DNA from: Streptomyces leeuwenhoekii
Lineage (GTDB): Bacteria > Actinomycetota > Actinomycetes > Streptomycetales > Streptomycetaceae
Direction of reading: 5' to 3'
Assembly: GCF_001013905.1 (NCBI RefSeq)
Contig: NZ_LN831790.1
Location: 3,114,001 to 3,178,000, forward strand
Length of the DNA stretch: 64,000 bases
The position numbers and the translations under genes were made by a program. The notes below the pieces were generated by a model, which worked only from the letters and a program-made list of their open reading frames with translations, was not told where the DNA came from and did not search any database. Shown here piece after piece: positions 41,812 through 51,501 of this stretch (the first letter of the stretch is position 1; each line of letters begins with the position of its first letter).

Positions 41812-41825
41812 GCGTAGATCTACGC
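41812..41825. promoter_or_regulatory. 14-bp perfect palindrome upstream of the LOG gene
   Basis: GCGTAGATCTACGC at 41812-41825 lies 36 bases before the LOG start and is followed by TACGTA. It could be an operator, or include a -10 (TAGATC) for the LOG gene. Confidence 0.45.
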
Positions 41826-41898
41826 GGGTTACGTACGGGGGACCTCAGCATGTCCGCCACGCAGCGCCGTGAAACCCGTCCGGGCACGGCGGGGCAGG

Positions 41899-42978
41899 TC
41901 AGGCGGTCAGCCAGGCCCGCAGGCGCTCCTCCCCCGCCAGGATCTTGGCGATCTCCACCCGTTCGTCGCGCTTGTGGGCCAAGTGCGGGTTGCCGGGGCC
42001 GTAGTTGACCGCCGGGATGCCCAGGGCGGAGAAGCGGGAGACGTCCGTCCAGCCGTACTTGGGCTGCGGGGTGCCGCCGACCGCCTCGATGAACGCCGCC
42101 GCGGCCGGGTGGGACAGTCCGGGCAGGGCCGCGCCGCTGTGGTCGTCCACCACGAACTCCGTCACCCCGCAGTCGGCGAACACCTCGCGGACGTGGGCGA
42201 CGGCCTCCTCGGGCGTACGGTCCGGCGCGTAGCGGAAGTTGACGGTCACCACGCACTCGTCGGGGATGACGTTGCCGGCCACCCCGCCCGAGATGCCCAC
42301 CGCGTTGAGGCCCTCGCGGTACTCCAGGCCGTCGATGACCGGGTACCGGGGCTCGTAGGCGGCCAGGCGCGCCAGGATCGGCGCCGCCGCGTGGATCGCG
42401 TTGGAGCCCATCCAGCCGCGCGCGGAGTGGGCCCGCTCCCCCGTGGTCTTCAGCAGCATCCGCAGGGTGCCCTGGCAGCCGCCCTCCACCTGCCCGTCCG
42501 AGGGCTCCAGGAGCACCGCGAAGTCGCCCCGGAGCCACTCGGGGCGGGCCTCGGCCACGTGCCCCAGGCCGTTGAGGTCGGCGGCGACCTCCTCGTTGTC
42601 GTAGAAGACGAAGGTCAGGTCGCGGTTGGGGGCCGGGACGGTGGCCGCGATGCGCAGTTGCACGGCGACGCCCGCCTTCATGTCGCAGGTGCCGCAGCCC
42701 CACAGCACCCCGTCGTCGTCCAGCCGCGAGGGCACGTTGTCCGCGATGGGCACGGTGTCGATGTGCCCGGCGAGGATGACCCGCTCCGGCCGCCCCAGGT
42801 CGGTGCGGGCCACCACGTTGTTGCCGTAACGGTCGACCGTCAGGTGCGGCAGGGCGCGCAGGGCGGTCTCGATCGCGTCCGCGAGGGGCTTCTCGGAGCC
42901 GCTGACGGAGGGGAAGTCGACGAGCTGGGCGGTGAGCTTCGCCGCGTCCAGGGCGAGGTCAAGCGGGGTGTCGGCCAT
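41899..42978 (-). CDS. dapE: Succinyl-diaminopimelate desuccinylase
   Basis: A 359-residue M20-family zinc peptidase. Metal and catalytic motifs are [19 protein letters not shown] and FYDNEEV, with the dimerisation domain in the middle ([17 protein letters not shown]). DapE cleaves N-succinyl-LL-diaminopimelate to succinate and LL-diaminopimelate in the cytoplasm, feeding LL-/meso-DAP for Streptomyces peptidoglycan and lysine. ATG follows AGGGT. DapC, the preceding step, lies 3 kb away on the same strand. Confidence 0.95.
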   Translation of the reverse strand: MADTPLDLALDAAKLTAQLVDFPSVSGSEKPLADAIETALRALPHLTVDRYGNNVVARTDLGRPERVILAGHIDTVPIADNVPSRLDDDGVLWGCGTCDMKAGVAVQLRIAATVPAPNRDLTFVFYDNEEVAADLNGLGHVAEARPEWLRGDFAVLLEPSDGQVEGGCQGTLRMLLKTTGERAHSARGWMGSNAIHAAAPILARLAAYEPRYPVIDGLEYREGLNAVGISGGVAGNVIPDECVVTVNFRYAPDRTPEEAVAHVREVFADCGVTEFVVDDHSGAALPGLSHPAAAAFIEAVGGTPQPKYGWTDVSRFSALGIPAVNYGPGNPHLAHKRDERVEIAKILAGEERLRAWLTA

Positions 42979-43071
42979 GCCGTCGACCCTAGCGCGCCGA
43001 CCGCGCGCTCCGCGCTCGACGGCGTCCCCACCCGGCGCGGGAGTCCCGGTCTCCTCCAGTACCTTGTACCC

Positions 43072-44109
43072 GTGCCAGAGCCGTCTCCCACCGTCACCGT
43101 CACTCGCCGTGGCCGCCTCCTGCGTATCGGGTCGGCCTTCCTGGTCCTGCTCGCGGTCGCCGGTTACCTCGCGGTGCAGTACGTCACCGGCGGCACGGGC
43201 GCACCGGGATGCAGGGTCGTCTCCGGCAAGGGCGACGGGGCGACGTACGAGTTCACCCCGGAGCAGGCGGTGAACGCGGCGACGATCACCGCCGTGGGCA
43301 CCGCGCGCGGCCTGCCGGAGCGGGCCGTGACGATCGCGCTGGCGACCGCGCTGCAGGAGTCCGCGCTGCGGAACATCGGCCACGGCGACCGCGACTCCCT
43401 CGGCCTGTTCCAGCAGCGGCCCTCGCAGGGCTGGGGCACCCCGAAGGAGATCATGGACCCGGGCTACGCGGCCGGGAAGTTCTACGACCATCTGGTCGAG
43501 GTGCCCGGCTATACGCGGCTGCCGCTGACCGTGGCCGCGCAGCGGGTGCAGCGCAGCGGCTTCCCGCAGGCGTACGCCAAGCACGAGCCGGACGCCACAC
43601 TGCTGGCCGCCGCTCTCACCGGGCGGTCCGCCGCCACGCTGACCTGCGAGGGGCGCCCGGACGCGACCCCGGCCGAGGGTGCCGACGCCGTGCGCGCCGC
43701 GCTGGCGCGGGACTTCGGGCGCGAGGTGTTCCAGCCGGCCGGGGCGCGGGTGGACGGGGCGTCCTCGCCCGCCGCCTCGCCGTCCCCGGGCGGCACGGAC
43801 GGCACGGCGGGCGCCGGGCACTCCGACGGGCGGACCGTGACCCTGCCGGTGACCGCCGACCCCGCGGTGGCCGGACGCGGCGCCGCGCAACGCGGCTGGC
43901 AACTGGCGCACTGGGCGGTGGCCAACGCCTCCACGCTGCACATCAAGCGGGTCACCTACGCCGGCCGGGAGTGGACCGCCGGGAACACCGACAGCCGCTG
44001 GCGCCCGGTCGGCGGCGGCACGGAGGACGGCGCGGCGGAGACGGAGCAGGCCGTGGGCGCCGCGGGGGCCGAGGGCACGGGTCCGGTCCGGATCGTCACT
44101 GCGCCTTAG
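43072..44109 (+). CDS. Membrane-anchored lysozyme-like protein
   Basis: A 345-residue protein with an N-terminal membrane anchor ([17 protein letters not shown]) and a lysozyme-like domain. [20 protein letters not shown] contains the Glu expected of a transglycosylase-type active site, followed by [14 protein letters not shown]. Streptomyces homologues are often mislabelled heavy metal transporter. A Ser/Pro linker near residue 235 leads to a short conserved C-terminal domain. The GTG start has only a weak ribosome binding site and could be leaderless. Enzymatic activity is inferred from the Glu motif only. Confidence 0.78.
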   Translation: MPEPSPTVTVTRRGRLLRIGSAFLVLLAVAGYLAVQYVTGGTGAPGCRVVSGKGDGATYEFTPEQAVNAATITAVGTARGLPERAVTIALATALQESALRNIGHGDRDSLGLFQQRPSQGWGTPKEIMDPGYAAGKFYDHLVEVPGYTRLPLTVAAQRVQRSGFPQAYAKHEPDATLLAAALTGRSAATLTCEGRPDATPAEGADAVRAALARDFGREVFQPAGARVDGASSPAASPSPGGTDGTAGAGHSDGRTVTLPVTADPAVAGRGAAQRGWQLAHWAVANASTLHIKRVTYAGREWTAGNTDSRWRPVGGGTEDGAAETEQAVGAAGAEGTGPVRIVTAP

Positions 44110-44416
44110 TGCGAGCGTTCACCCGCCGGAGCTATGCGCCCGTCGTGCGGGCGACGGGGCGCACAGGCTCTCGAAGAGTCGGCGGAATTCCCCACAACCC
44201 TTGGGAACGCAGGGCTGTAAGGATTCGGCAGCCCTTCCCGTCATGGCCCATTCTTCCGTTTTCCACCGACTCGATCATGCGACACATTACCCACTCTTTA
44301 CGTTGCGCTGCCGCAACCTTCGCGGGCTTCGAGCGGTAGTCACTGCGTCCGAGTCCGGCCGGTCCAGCGCCGGGCGCGGTCGGACTCTCCACCGTTCACT
44401 CCGTCGAAGGAGCAAC
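44110..44416. other. Promoter region of the small secreted protein gene
   Basis: About 300 bases, relatively AT-rich at 44215-44320, with a small hairpin GTTGCG-CTGC-CGCAAC (44302-44317). The promoter of the secreted-protein gene is expected here. No gene is present. Confidence 0.4.
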
Positions 44417-44848
44417 ATGTCCCTCCCCCTGTCCCGCCGGATCGCCCGTGCCGCGCTGCTCGTCGCTGCGGGAGCGGCTGCCGGGGTCGGTACGGCCGGC
44501 TCCGCCAGCGCGGCCCCGGAGCTGCAGGCGACCCCGAACCTCGGTGCGCTGACCGCCCTGGACGGGGCGAACGTCGCCACCACCGTCGACGACGCGGCGC
44601 AGAAGACCACCGGGCTCGCGGGCGACGCCGGCAGCAAGGCCGTCAAGCAGACCGTGCCGGCCGCGGGCAAGACCGGCGGCAAGGCCGTGAAGAAGACGGC
44701 CCCGACCGCGCAGAAGGCCACCAAGGACGTGGCCGGCGCCGCCGGTGACATCGTCGGGGACACCGCGCAGACCGCCACCAAGGGCGGCCTGCCCACCGGC
44801 GCGCTGGGCAAGGGCGGGCTGCCGGTCCAGGGGCTGCCGCTCGGCTGA
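44417..44848 (+). CDS. Small secreted Ala/Lys/Thr-rich protein
   Basis: A 143-residue protein with a Sec-type signal peptide: basic RRIARA, hydrophobic ALLVAAGAAAGVGTAG, then a cleavage site near SASAAPE. The mature part is low complexity, rich in Ala, Thr, Lys and Gly, with repeated AGKTGGKAVKKTAPTAQKATKD-like stretches and a Gly/Leu-Pro C-terminus. Homologues are sometimes called ATP-binding protein, for which I see no evidence. ATG follows AAGGAG at ideal spacing. It may be a cell-wall associated or structural protein. Confidence 0.75.
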   Translation: MSLPLSRRIARAALLVAAGAAAGVGTAGSASAAPELQATPNLGALTALDGANVATTVDDAAQKTTGLAGDAGSKAVKQTVPAAGKTGGKAVKKTAPTAQKATKDVAGAAGDIVGDTAQTATKGGLPTGALGKGGLPVQGLPLG

Positions 44849-44985
44849 CGAGCGGCGTCACCGGCCCGTCCGGCCGGTGCGAACCAGGCGCTGCACGACG
44901 ACGGGGTCCGGGAAGTCCTGGGCCCCGTCGTCGGCGTCCCGGCCCGCGCCCGGCGGCCTCGCGCGGGCGAGCCGGGCCCGAAGGG

Positions 44986-46101
44986 TCAGGCCCGGGCCAG
45001 CCGCTCCACCGCGGCCCGCACCCGCTCGTCGGTCGCGGTGAAGGCGACCCGCACGAAGCGCTCGCCCGCGGGCCCGTAGAAGTCGCCCGGGGCCACCAGG
45101 ATGCCGTGCTCGGCCAGGTGGGCCACGGTGTCCCAGCAGGACTCCCCGCGGGTGGCCCACAGGTAGAGGCTGGCCTCACTGTGCTCGATGCGGAAGCCGT
45201 GGGCGAGGAGCGCCTCGCGCAGGGCCGTGCGGCGGGCGGCGTAGCGCTCCCGCTGGACGCGGACGTGCTCGTCGTGGCCGAGGGCCGCCACCACGGCCGC
45301 CTGGGTGGGGGCCGACGTCATCATGCCGCCGTGCTTGCGGATCTCCAGCAGAGGGCCGAGGACGGCCGGGTCGCCGGCCAGGAAGGCGGCGCGGTAGCCG
45401 GCCAGGTTGGAGCGCTTGGACAGGGAGTGGACGGCCACGATGCCCTCGTAGGAGCCGCCGTTGACGTCCGGGTGCAGGACCGAGACCGGGTCGGCCTCCC
45501 AGCCCAGCTCCAGGTAGCACTCGTCGGAGAAGACCAGGACGCCGTGCTCGCGGGCCCAGGCGACGATCCGGGTCAGCTCGCCCTTGGACAGCACCCTGCC
45601 CGTGGGGTTGGACGGGGAATTGAGCCAGAGCAGCTTGAGGTGGGCCGGGTCCAGCTCGGTCGGGTCGTCGTAGACCTCGTAGGCGGCGCGGGCCAGACGG
45701 GCGCCGACCTCGTACGTCGGGTAGGCCAGGCGCGGGAAGGCCACCGTGTCGCCGGGGCCGAGGCCGAGCTGGGTGGGGAGCCAGGCGACCAGTTCCTTGG
45801 AGCCGACGATCGGCAGGACGTGGTGGTGGGTGACGTCCCGGGCGCCGAGGCGGCGCTCGACCCAGCCGGTGATCGCGTCGCGCAGTGCGGGCGTGCCCCA
45901 GACGGTCGGATAGCCGGGCGAGTCGGCCGCCGCGACGAGCGCCTTCTGGATCAGCTCGGGCACCGGGTCCACCGGGGTGCCGACGGAGAGGTCGACGATG
46001 CCGTCCGGGTGGGCGGCGGCCGTCGCCTTGTAGGGCGCCAGCTTGTCCCAGGGGAAGGTGGGGAGACGGTCGGTGACTGCGGACACGGGTGTCTGGCTCA
46101 C
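44986..46101 (-). CDS. dapC: N-succinyldiaminopimelate aminotransferase
   Basis: A fold-type I PLP aminotransferase of about 371 residues. Visible are VGTPVDPVP, NSPSNPTGRVL, SDECYLELGW and the PLP-lysine motif HSLSKRSNLAGYR. Among the aminotransferases it matches the actinobacterial DapC group, converting N-succinyl-2-amino-6-ketopimelate to succinyl-diaminopimelate with glutamate. The start is uncertain: GTG 46101 or GTG 46086 (MSAVTDRLPTFPWDKL), with no strong ribosome binding site for either. The next gene upstream on the same strand is the ferredoxin gene, as in the fdxC-dapC pair of M. tuberculosis. Confidence 0.9.
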   Translation of the reverse strand: MSQTPVSAVTDRLPTFPWDKLAPYKATAAAHPDGIVDLSVGTPVDPVPELIQKALVAAADSPGYPTVWGTPALRDAITGWVERRLGARDVTHHHVLPIVGSKELVAWLPTQLGLGPGDTVAFPRLAYPTYEVGARLARAAYEVYDDPTELDPAHLKLLWLNSPSNPTGRVLSKGELTRIVAWAREHGVLVFSDECYLELGWEADPVSVLHPDVNGGSYEGIVAVHSLSKRSNLAGYRAAFLAGDPAVLGPLLEIRKHGGMMTSAPTQAAVVAALGHDEHVRVQRERYAARRTALREALLAHGFRIEHSEASLYLWATRGESCWDTVAHLAEHGILVAPGDFYGPAGERFVRVAFTATDERVRAAVERLARA

Positions 46102-46244
46102 TTTCTGCTGTGCGGCAAACACCTCGGTCCCGTACGGTCCGATCGCAGGCGATCAGGCCGTACGGGACCGAGGCGGCGCCGGGTCCCCCGGGCTCGGGCG
46201 CGGCCGGAAGCCGGGGGGTGCGGGCCGCTCGAGGCCGCCGGGGC

Positions 46245-46565
46245 TTACTCGCCCTGCGGCGGCAGCGCGGCGACGAACGGGTGGTCGCGCTCGATCAGCC
46301 CCAGCTTGCTGGCGCCGCCGGGCGAGCCGAGCTCGTCGAAGAACTCGACGTTCGCCTTGTAGTAGTCCTTCCACTCCTCCGGCACGTCGTCCTCGTAGAA
46401 GATCGCCTCGACCGGGCAGACCGGCTCACAGGCTCCGCAGTCGACGCATTCGTCCGGGTGGATGTACAAGGACCGCTGGCCCTCGTAGATGCAGTCGACC
46501 GGGCACTCCTCGATGCACGCCTTGTCCTTGACGTCGACACAAGGCTGCGCGATGACGTAGGTCAC
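46245..46565 (-). CDS. 7Fe-type (3Fe-4S/4Fe-4S) ferredoxin
   Basis: A 106-residue ferredoxin. The first cluster region is CVDVKDKACIEECPVDCIYEG. The second has CVDCGACEPVCPVEAI, the CxxCxxCxxxCP of a 4Fe-4S cluster. The acidic C-terminal extension is typical of the FdxA/FdxC group. It carries electrons in the cytoplasm for partners that are not identifiable here. The GTG start is followed directly by TYVIAQPC. It is divergent from the GNAT gene and upstream of dapC. Confidence 0.95.
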   Translation of the reverse strand: MTYVIAQPCVDVKDKACIEECPVDCIYEGQRSLYIHPDECVDCGACEPVCPVEAIFYEDDVPEEWKDYYKANVEFFDELGSPGGASKLGLIERDHPFVAALPPQGE

Positions 46566-46705
46566 GCTGTCGTTCCTCCTCGATAGGGCGCTGGCGGGCC
46601 ACCTCAGGCTCCGCCGCCTGGCGCGCGGGAGCGCGGCGTCGTCGATGCCCGCCCCTAGTATCTCCGTTCTTGGGCATGATCCGAACAGGAGGGGTGAACC
46701 GACCC

Positions 46706-47725
46706 GTGGAAATCTCTGCCGCCGGGCGTCCCGAGGTCCGTATCACCACCGCTGACGTGGGAAAACGGGTCTCGGTGCGGCGGCTCGCCGAACCTGCCGC
46801 GCCGGGCGAGAAGTTCACCGACACGGTCGGGGTTCTCACATCATGGGACAACGGTGTGCTGGTGATCACACGAAAGGGCGGCGAGACCGTCCGGATTCCG
46901 GAATCCGCACTGATCGCGGGCAAGGTCGTGCCGCCCGCCCCGGCGCGCCGCCGGGGCCCGGCCGCCTCGTGGGAGGAGCTGGAGCGGATCGCCGCCCGGG
47001 CGTGGCAGCCGGTGGTCCGCGAGCCGCTCGGCGCCTGGGAGCTGCGCGCCGCCGCCGGGTTCACCCGGCGGGCCAACTCGGTGCTGCCGCTGGGCGATCC
47101 GGGGCTGCCGCTCGACGAGGCGCTCGGCGCCGTACGGCGGTGGTACGGCGAGCGCGGCCTGCCCGCGTACGTGCAGACCGCGACCGGGGCGGAGGGCGCC
47201 CAGGAGATGCTCTGCGCGGAGCTGGAGCGGCGGGGCTGGAGGCGGGAGGTGACCGCCGAGCTGTGGACGGCGGCGCTCGCCCCGGTCGCCGACCGGGCGG
47301 CGGGGACCGGGGTCGTGCTGGCGCGGACCGCCGACCAGGCGTGGCTCGCCCGGTACCAGCGCAAGGGGGTGAGCGAGGTGGCACTGCGGGTGCTGGGAGA
47401 GGGCCCGTCGGTGTGGTTCGCGACGGTGCCGGGCGACGGGGAGGTGCCTGCCGCGATCGGACGGTGCGTGGTGGACGGGCGGTGGGCCGGTTTCGCGGCC
47501 GTCGAGGTCGATCCCGCGGCGCGGCGCCGCGGGCTGGCCACGGAGGTGATGGCGGCGCTGGCCCGGCGGGCGCTCGACGAGGGGGCGTCGGCCGCCTGGC
47601 TCCAGGTGGAGAACGAGAACGCGGGGGCGCGGGCGCTGTACGCCGGGATGGGTTTCTCGGCGCACCACGCCTACCACCACTACCGGGAACCGGACCCGGC
47701 CGCCCTGGGAGGCGGAGCGCCGTGA
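46706..47725 (+). CDS. GNAT-family N-acetyltransferase with N-terminal beta domain
   Basis: A 339-residue protein. The N-terminal 80 residues form an SH3-like or PRC-like beta domain (TADVGKRVSVRRL, WDNGVLVITRKGG). The C-terminal third is a GNAT domain with the acetyl-CoA loop DPAARRRGLATEVMAAL and the final motif NAGARALYAGMGF. The middle may be a degenerate second GNAT half. The substrate is unknown. The start is GTG 46706; a GTG four codons earlier is too close to the AGGAGG. Its TGA overlaps the next gene as GTGA. Confidence 0.87.
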   Translation: MEISAAGRPEVRITTADVGKRVSVRRLAEPAAPGEKFTDTVGVLTSWDNGVLVITRKGGETVRIPESALIAGKVVPPAPARRRGPAASWEELERIAARAWQPVVREPLGAWELRAAAGFTRRANSVLPLGDPGLPLDEALGAVRRWYGERGLPAYVQTATGAEGAQEMLCAELERRGWRREVTAELWTAALAPVADRAAGTGVVLARTADQAWLARYQRKGVSEVALRVLGEGPSVWFATVPGDGEVPAAIGRCVVDGRWAGFAAVEVDPAARRRGLATEVMAALARRALDEGASAAWLQVENENAGARALYAGMGFSAHHAYHHYREPDPAALGGGAP

Positions 47726-48594
47726 CCGGCCGTGGCCCCGCCCTGCCCTCCCCCCAGCCGCCGCCGTCCGGGCGCTCTGCCGAACTGCGGCGGCGGTTCG
47801 CCGGCCAGGCCCGCTCCGGGCGGCCGGACCTGGCGGCGCTGTGCCTGCTGGTGGGCGCGCAGGCGGACGGGACGCTGGACGAGGCGGGCCTGGACGCCGC
47901 CCAGATGGAGCTGGACCGGCTGGCCGGTGAGCTGCCGTTCCGGCCGGGCGGGCCGCGCGAGTGGGCGGTGGCGCTGCGGGAGCTCCTCGGCGACCGGTAC
48001 GGATTCCACGGGTCGGCCGCGGACTACCGGCGTCTGGAGTCGTCGCTGCTGCACGAGGTGGTGCGGCGGCGGCGCGGGCTGCCGATCCTGCTGTCGGTGG
48101 TGTGGATGGAGGTGGCCCGCCGGGCGGGTGCGCCGGTGTACGGGGTGGCGCTGCCCGGGCACTTCGTCGTCGGCTTCGGGCCGCGGGAGGAGCAGGTGCT
48201 CGCGGACCCGTTCGACGGGGGGCGGGTGCTGACGGGGAGCGATGCGGAGCTGCTGGTGGCGGGGGCCACGGGGGCGCCGCTGGAGCCGTCGATGCTGGCG
48301 CCCGCCGATCCGCTGGAGGTGGTGCTGCGGATCCTGAACAACATCCGGGCCTGGGCGGCCGCCCGCCCCGAGCGGACGGACGTCGCGCTGTGGGCGGTGG
48401 AGCTGTCGCTGCTGCTGCCCTCGCACCCGGCGCGGCTGCGCCACGAGCGGGCGCAGTTGCTCGTGCAGCGGGGCGAGTTCCTGCGGGGCGCGGCAGAGCT
48501 CGACGCGTACGCCGAGGTGCTCGCGGCGGTCGACGAGCCGGCGGCGGAGCGGGTGCGGGGGCAGGCGCGGGCGGCGCGGGCCCTGCTGAACTGA
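47722..48594 (+). CDS. SirB1/transglutaminase-like TPR protein
   Basis: A 290-residue SirB1-family protein. The transglutaminase-like core includes SLLHEVVRRRRGLPILLSVVW and VYGVALPGHFVVGFG. Residues 190-290 are TPR-like helices (RLRHERAQLLVQRGEFLRGAAELDAY in part). SirB1 proteins lack an established activity and the usual Cys of transglutaminases is not obvious here. It is translationally coupled to the upstream GNAT gene (GTGA) and ends before a strong terminator. Confidence 0.85.
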   Translation: MTGRGPALPSPQPPPSGRSAELRRRFAGQARSGRPDLAALCLLVGAQADGTLDEAGLDAAQMELDRLAGELPFRPGGPREWAVALRELLGDRYGFHGSAADYRRLESSLLHEVVRRRRGLPILLSVVWMEVARRAGAPVYGVALPGHFVVGFGPREEQVLADPFDGGRVLTGSDAELLVAGATGAPLEPSMLAPADPLEVVLRILNNIRAWAAARPERTDVALWAVELSLLLPSHPARLRHERAQLLVQRGEFLRGAAELDAYAEVLAAVDEPAAERVRGQARAARALLN

Positions 48595-48627
48595 GCCGCG
48601 GCCCCGCCGGACCGGCGCGGCGGAACG

Positions 48628-48659
48628 GGAAGGGGGGCGCCCTCGGGCGCCCCCCTTCC
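48628..48659. terminator. 14-bp bidirectional hairpin
   Basis: GGAAGGGGGGCGCC (48628-48641) pairs with 48646-48659 around CTCG, between the SirB1-like gene (plus) and the peptidoglycan-binding gene (minus). Confidence 0.85.
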
Positions 48660-48670
48660 GTATGAGCGCG

Positions 48671-50908
48671 CTAGCTCGGGTTCGTGTCGATGACCGCGAC
48701 CCGGTCGGTCCTGCTCATCAGCGCCTGGCGGAGGGCGACGTAGACGTCCTCGGGGGTGACGGGCGTCTTCTTGCCGTTGCCCCGGGTGATGAGCACACCG
48801 TCGAACGCCTGGCCGTAGAGGCCCTCCAGCGCGGTCAGGTCCGGCTTGTCGACCAGCTTGCCGTCGACCGCGGTGACCCGGAGGAACTTCCACAGCGACT
48901 TCTGCGGACTCATCGGGACCGCGTGCGCCGCGTCGGTCTGCACGGTCACGTTGGCCGACATGGCCGGCTCGGCGAACTCCTTCATCATCCGGTCGACCTC
49001 GGCCTTGGAGACCGTCGGCTGCCGGGTGGTGGTCGGCACGTTCACCGGCGTGGCGGTGCCGGTCTCCACCTGGGTGCGGTACGCCTCGGCGACCGCCTGG
49101 GTCGACTTGTCGACGTCGATGCCCTTGCCCGCCTTGCCGTAGACGGGGACGGCCTTGCCGGGCCGGAACTCGATCGTGCCCTCGGTCACCGAACCGGCGC
49201 CACCGGCCGCGCGCCGCAGGGCGGCGTGCAGCTTCTCCTCGTCGACCGGCATGACCGGGTCGACGACCCGGTGGTTGCCGAAGAGGGAGCCGATCACGGA
49301 GACCGGGTTGTAGTCGCTCCCGGCCGCGGCACCGACCGTGGCCTGCATGTCGAACTGGAGCCCCGCCTGCTCGGGCTTGAGCGCGACGGTCTCGCCGCCC
49401 ACCGTGAGCCGCAGCGGCTTGTTCACCCGCTCCTCGAAGGCGGCGTCCAGCTTCTCGACGGCGTCGTCGCGGGTGCCGCCGCCGATTTCGACGCCGAGCA
49501 CGGTGGTGCCCTTGGGCACGTCGGAGTGGTTCATCAGCAGGCCGGCGCCGTAGGCGACACCGGCGAGGACGACCACACCGCCGGCGAGCAGGACCAGCTT
49601 GCTGCGCCCCTTCTTCTTCGGCGGCTTGGCGGAGCTCGCGGGGGCCGGTGCGGCCGGGCCGGGCGCCTTCGGGGGCGTGTGCGGCCGGGGACCGTCGGCG
49701 GGCGTGCCGGGGCCGAAGGGGGACTGCCGGTCACCGGGCACCACGGGGATGCCGCTGGTGACGGTGTTCCCAGAGACGTTGTCCGCGGGGCCGCCGAACG
49801 CGGGGCGGCCCGGCTCGGGGGCCGGCTTCTGCGGGGTGAGGATCGCTGTGTCGTCGCTCAGGCCGCCACCGGGGTTCGCCGCGGCGCCGGGACCCCGCAG
49901 CCCGCCGGGACCACCGGGGCCGCCCGGGCCGCCGGGACCACCCGGGCCACCGGTCCGGCCGGAGGGGTCCGGCACGCCGGGCACACCGGGGGCTCCGGAG
50001 CCGCCGGGCGCGCCTGCGCCGCCGACGGGCGGCGGTGCCAGCCGCCCGGTGCCGGGTACCGGGCCGGTCGTCGGTCCGGCGGGGCCCTGCGGGCCGGTCT
50101 GCGCGCCGGGCTGCCGGAAGGCGTGGGGAGCACCGCCCGGGCCGCCCGTGGCGTTGTGCGGGGCCTGTCCGTCGGCCGTCCCGTACGGCAGGTCGTCGCG
50201 GCCGGGTCCGGCGCCGGCGCCCGGGCGGGAGCCGTTGCCCAGCGGACCCGACGTCAGCGCCTCGGTCACGTCGAAGGAGCCCGTGCCGCCGCCGTGACCG
50301 GGCGCCACGGGACCGCCGGTCGCGCCGGGGAGCCCGATGCCGTTGCCGCCGGGGCGGGTCGCGCCCGGACGCGCGCCACCGGGTGCGTTGGCACCGGCGT
50401 TCCCGGCGCCGGCCGCGCCCGGAGCGGAGCCCGCGGCCGTGCCGGGGCCGCCCGGAGCGGCGGGCGCTGCGGCGCCGTTGGCCGGGCCGCCGCCCGGACC
50501 GCCCTTGGCCGCCGGGGACCTGCGGGGCGCGAACCAGTCGCTGGTCGCCTTCTCCTCGGCCTGCGGCGCGGAAGCGGCGGGGGGCTCCGTGGGGCCCGCG
50601 GGGGCGGCGGCGCCCCGCGCCGGCGCCTCGGCGCCCGTCTCCTCCATGTCGCCGGAGCCGTCCTCGGACTCCCCGACGGGTTTGCGCACGACGACCGGCG
50701 GGATCGGCCGGGACCCGGGGATGTTGATCCGGATCCGGGTCGTCAGCGTGGTCTCGGTCTTGCGTTCCTCCGGCCGCCCGGCCGTACGGCGCGCGTCCGT
50801 ACCGTCGCCGGGAGCCGCGGGGGTCCCGTAGGGCGGCGTGCCCGAGGGGTAGGCGGCACCGCCGCGCCCCTGGGGCCCGGAGGACGGACTGTCAGTTTCA
50901 CGACTCAA
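48671..50908 (-). CDS. Membrane protein with repeated peptidoglycan-binding (PG_binding_4-type) domains
   Basis: A 745-residue protein. The first 420 residues are cytoplasmic low-complexity Pro/Gly/Ala sequence including a run of GGP triplets. A membrane helix (LVLLAGGVVVLAGVAYGAGLL) lies near residue 440. The extracellular part has two to three copies of the fold found in VanW/YkuD-associated PG-binding domains (LGVEIGGGTRDDAVEKL, GLQFDMQATV, GKGIDVDKSTQAVAEAY). It likely anchors to nascent or mature cell wall. The TTG start has GGAG nine bases upstream. No catalytic VanW or L,D-transpeptidase domain follows, so it may be a structural relative. Confidence 0.82.
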   Translation of the reverse strand: MSRETDSPSSGPQGRGGAAYPSGTPPYGTPAAPGDGTDARRTAGRPEERKTETTLTTRIRINIPGSRPIPPVVVRKPVGESEDGSGDMEETGAEAPARGAAAPAGPTEPPAASAPQAEEKATSDWFAPRRSPAAKGGPGGGPANGAAAPAAPGGPGTAAGSAPGAAGAGNAGANAPGGARPGATRPGGNGIGLPGATGGPVAPGHGGGTGSFDVTEALTSGPLGNGSRPGAGAGPGRDDLPYGTADGQAPHNATGGPGGAPHAFRQPGAQTGPQGPAGPTTGPVPGTGRLAPPPVGGAGAPGGSGAPGVPGVPDPSGRTGGPGGPGGPGGPGGPGGLRGPGAAANPGGGLSDDTAILTPQKPAPEPGRPAFGGPADNVSGNTVTSGIPVVPGDRQSPFGPGTPADGPRPHTPPKAPGPAAPAPASSAKPPKKKGRSKLVLLAGGVVVLAGVAYGAGLLMNHSDVPKGTTVLGVEIGGGTRDDAVEKLDAAFEERVNKPLRLTVGGETVALKPEQAGLQFDMQATVGAAAGSDYNPVSVIGSLFGNHRVVDPVMPVDEEKLHAALRRAAGGAGSVTEGTIEFRPGKAVPVYGKAGKGIDVDKSTQAVAEAYRTQVETGTATPVNVPTTTRQPTVSKAEVDRMMKEFAEPAMSANVTVQTDAAHAVPMSPQKSLWKFLRVTAVDGKLVDKPDLTALEGLYGQAFDGVLITRGNGKKTPVTPEDVYVALRQALMSRTDRVAVIDTNPS

Positions 50909-51090
50909 GGCAGGTTCTCCCGGTTGGCTCCGCCGCCCGTCACGATCTCACGGTGGGGTCCCCTGCTCGAGGAGCTCGGGGGAGGCTCGGCGGCGCGCAC
51001 CACCATACTGGCCGCTTCTCCCCTGTTTCCCGGGGCCGCTGGGGAAACCCCCACGCAACGCGCTCACATCTGGTACGGCGAAGTGGTACG

Positions 51091-51501
51091 TCACTTCCCA
51101 AGTCGGGCGGCGTCGCCGTCCGGTTGCCGCACCGGCGCGAGCGTGGCACAGATCACAGCGAGGGCCATGCCGCCGAGCAGGAAGAGATAGGAGCCGCCGC
51201 CCGCGGCGAAGAGGAAGTCGCCCTCGGGACGGCTCGCGGTGAGCAGGATGACGGCGATCACCCAGCCGACGGCGGGCGCGACGGCGGCGCCCCGGGCCCC
51301 GGCGGCCCGTGCGGCCCCCAGGCAGAGGCCCGCCTCGCCGGCGAGGGCGAGCAGCAGGCCGCCGGGGAACCAGGCGGTCTGCACCAGCGCTCCGGCGGCG
51401 CCGACCACGGCACCGGCCACCAGCAGGCCCAGATAGAGGACGGCCCGTCCCGCGGAGGGCGGGCGCAGCGGCTGGGCGAGCAGCGAGGTCCGGTCGGTCA
51501 C
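51091..51501 (-). CDS. DUF6113-like membrane protein
   Basis: A 136-residue integral membrane protein with four hydrophobic segments ([73 protein letters not shown]). I associate it with the family named DUF6113, from memory. Its GTG start overlaps the mshB stop as GTGA, so it is translated with mshB. Its role in mycothiol metabolism, if any, is unknown. Confidence 0.8.
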   Translation of the reverse strand: MTDRTSLLAQPLRPPSAGRAVLYLGLLVAGAVVGAAGALVQTAWFPGGLLLALAGEAGLCLGAARAAGARGAAVAPAVGWVIAVILLTASRPEGDFLFAAGGGSYLFLLGGMALAVICATLAPVRQPDGDAARLGK

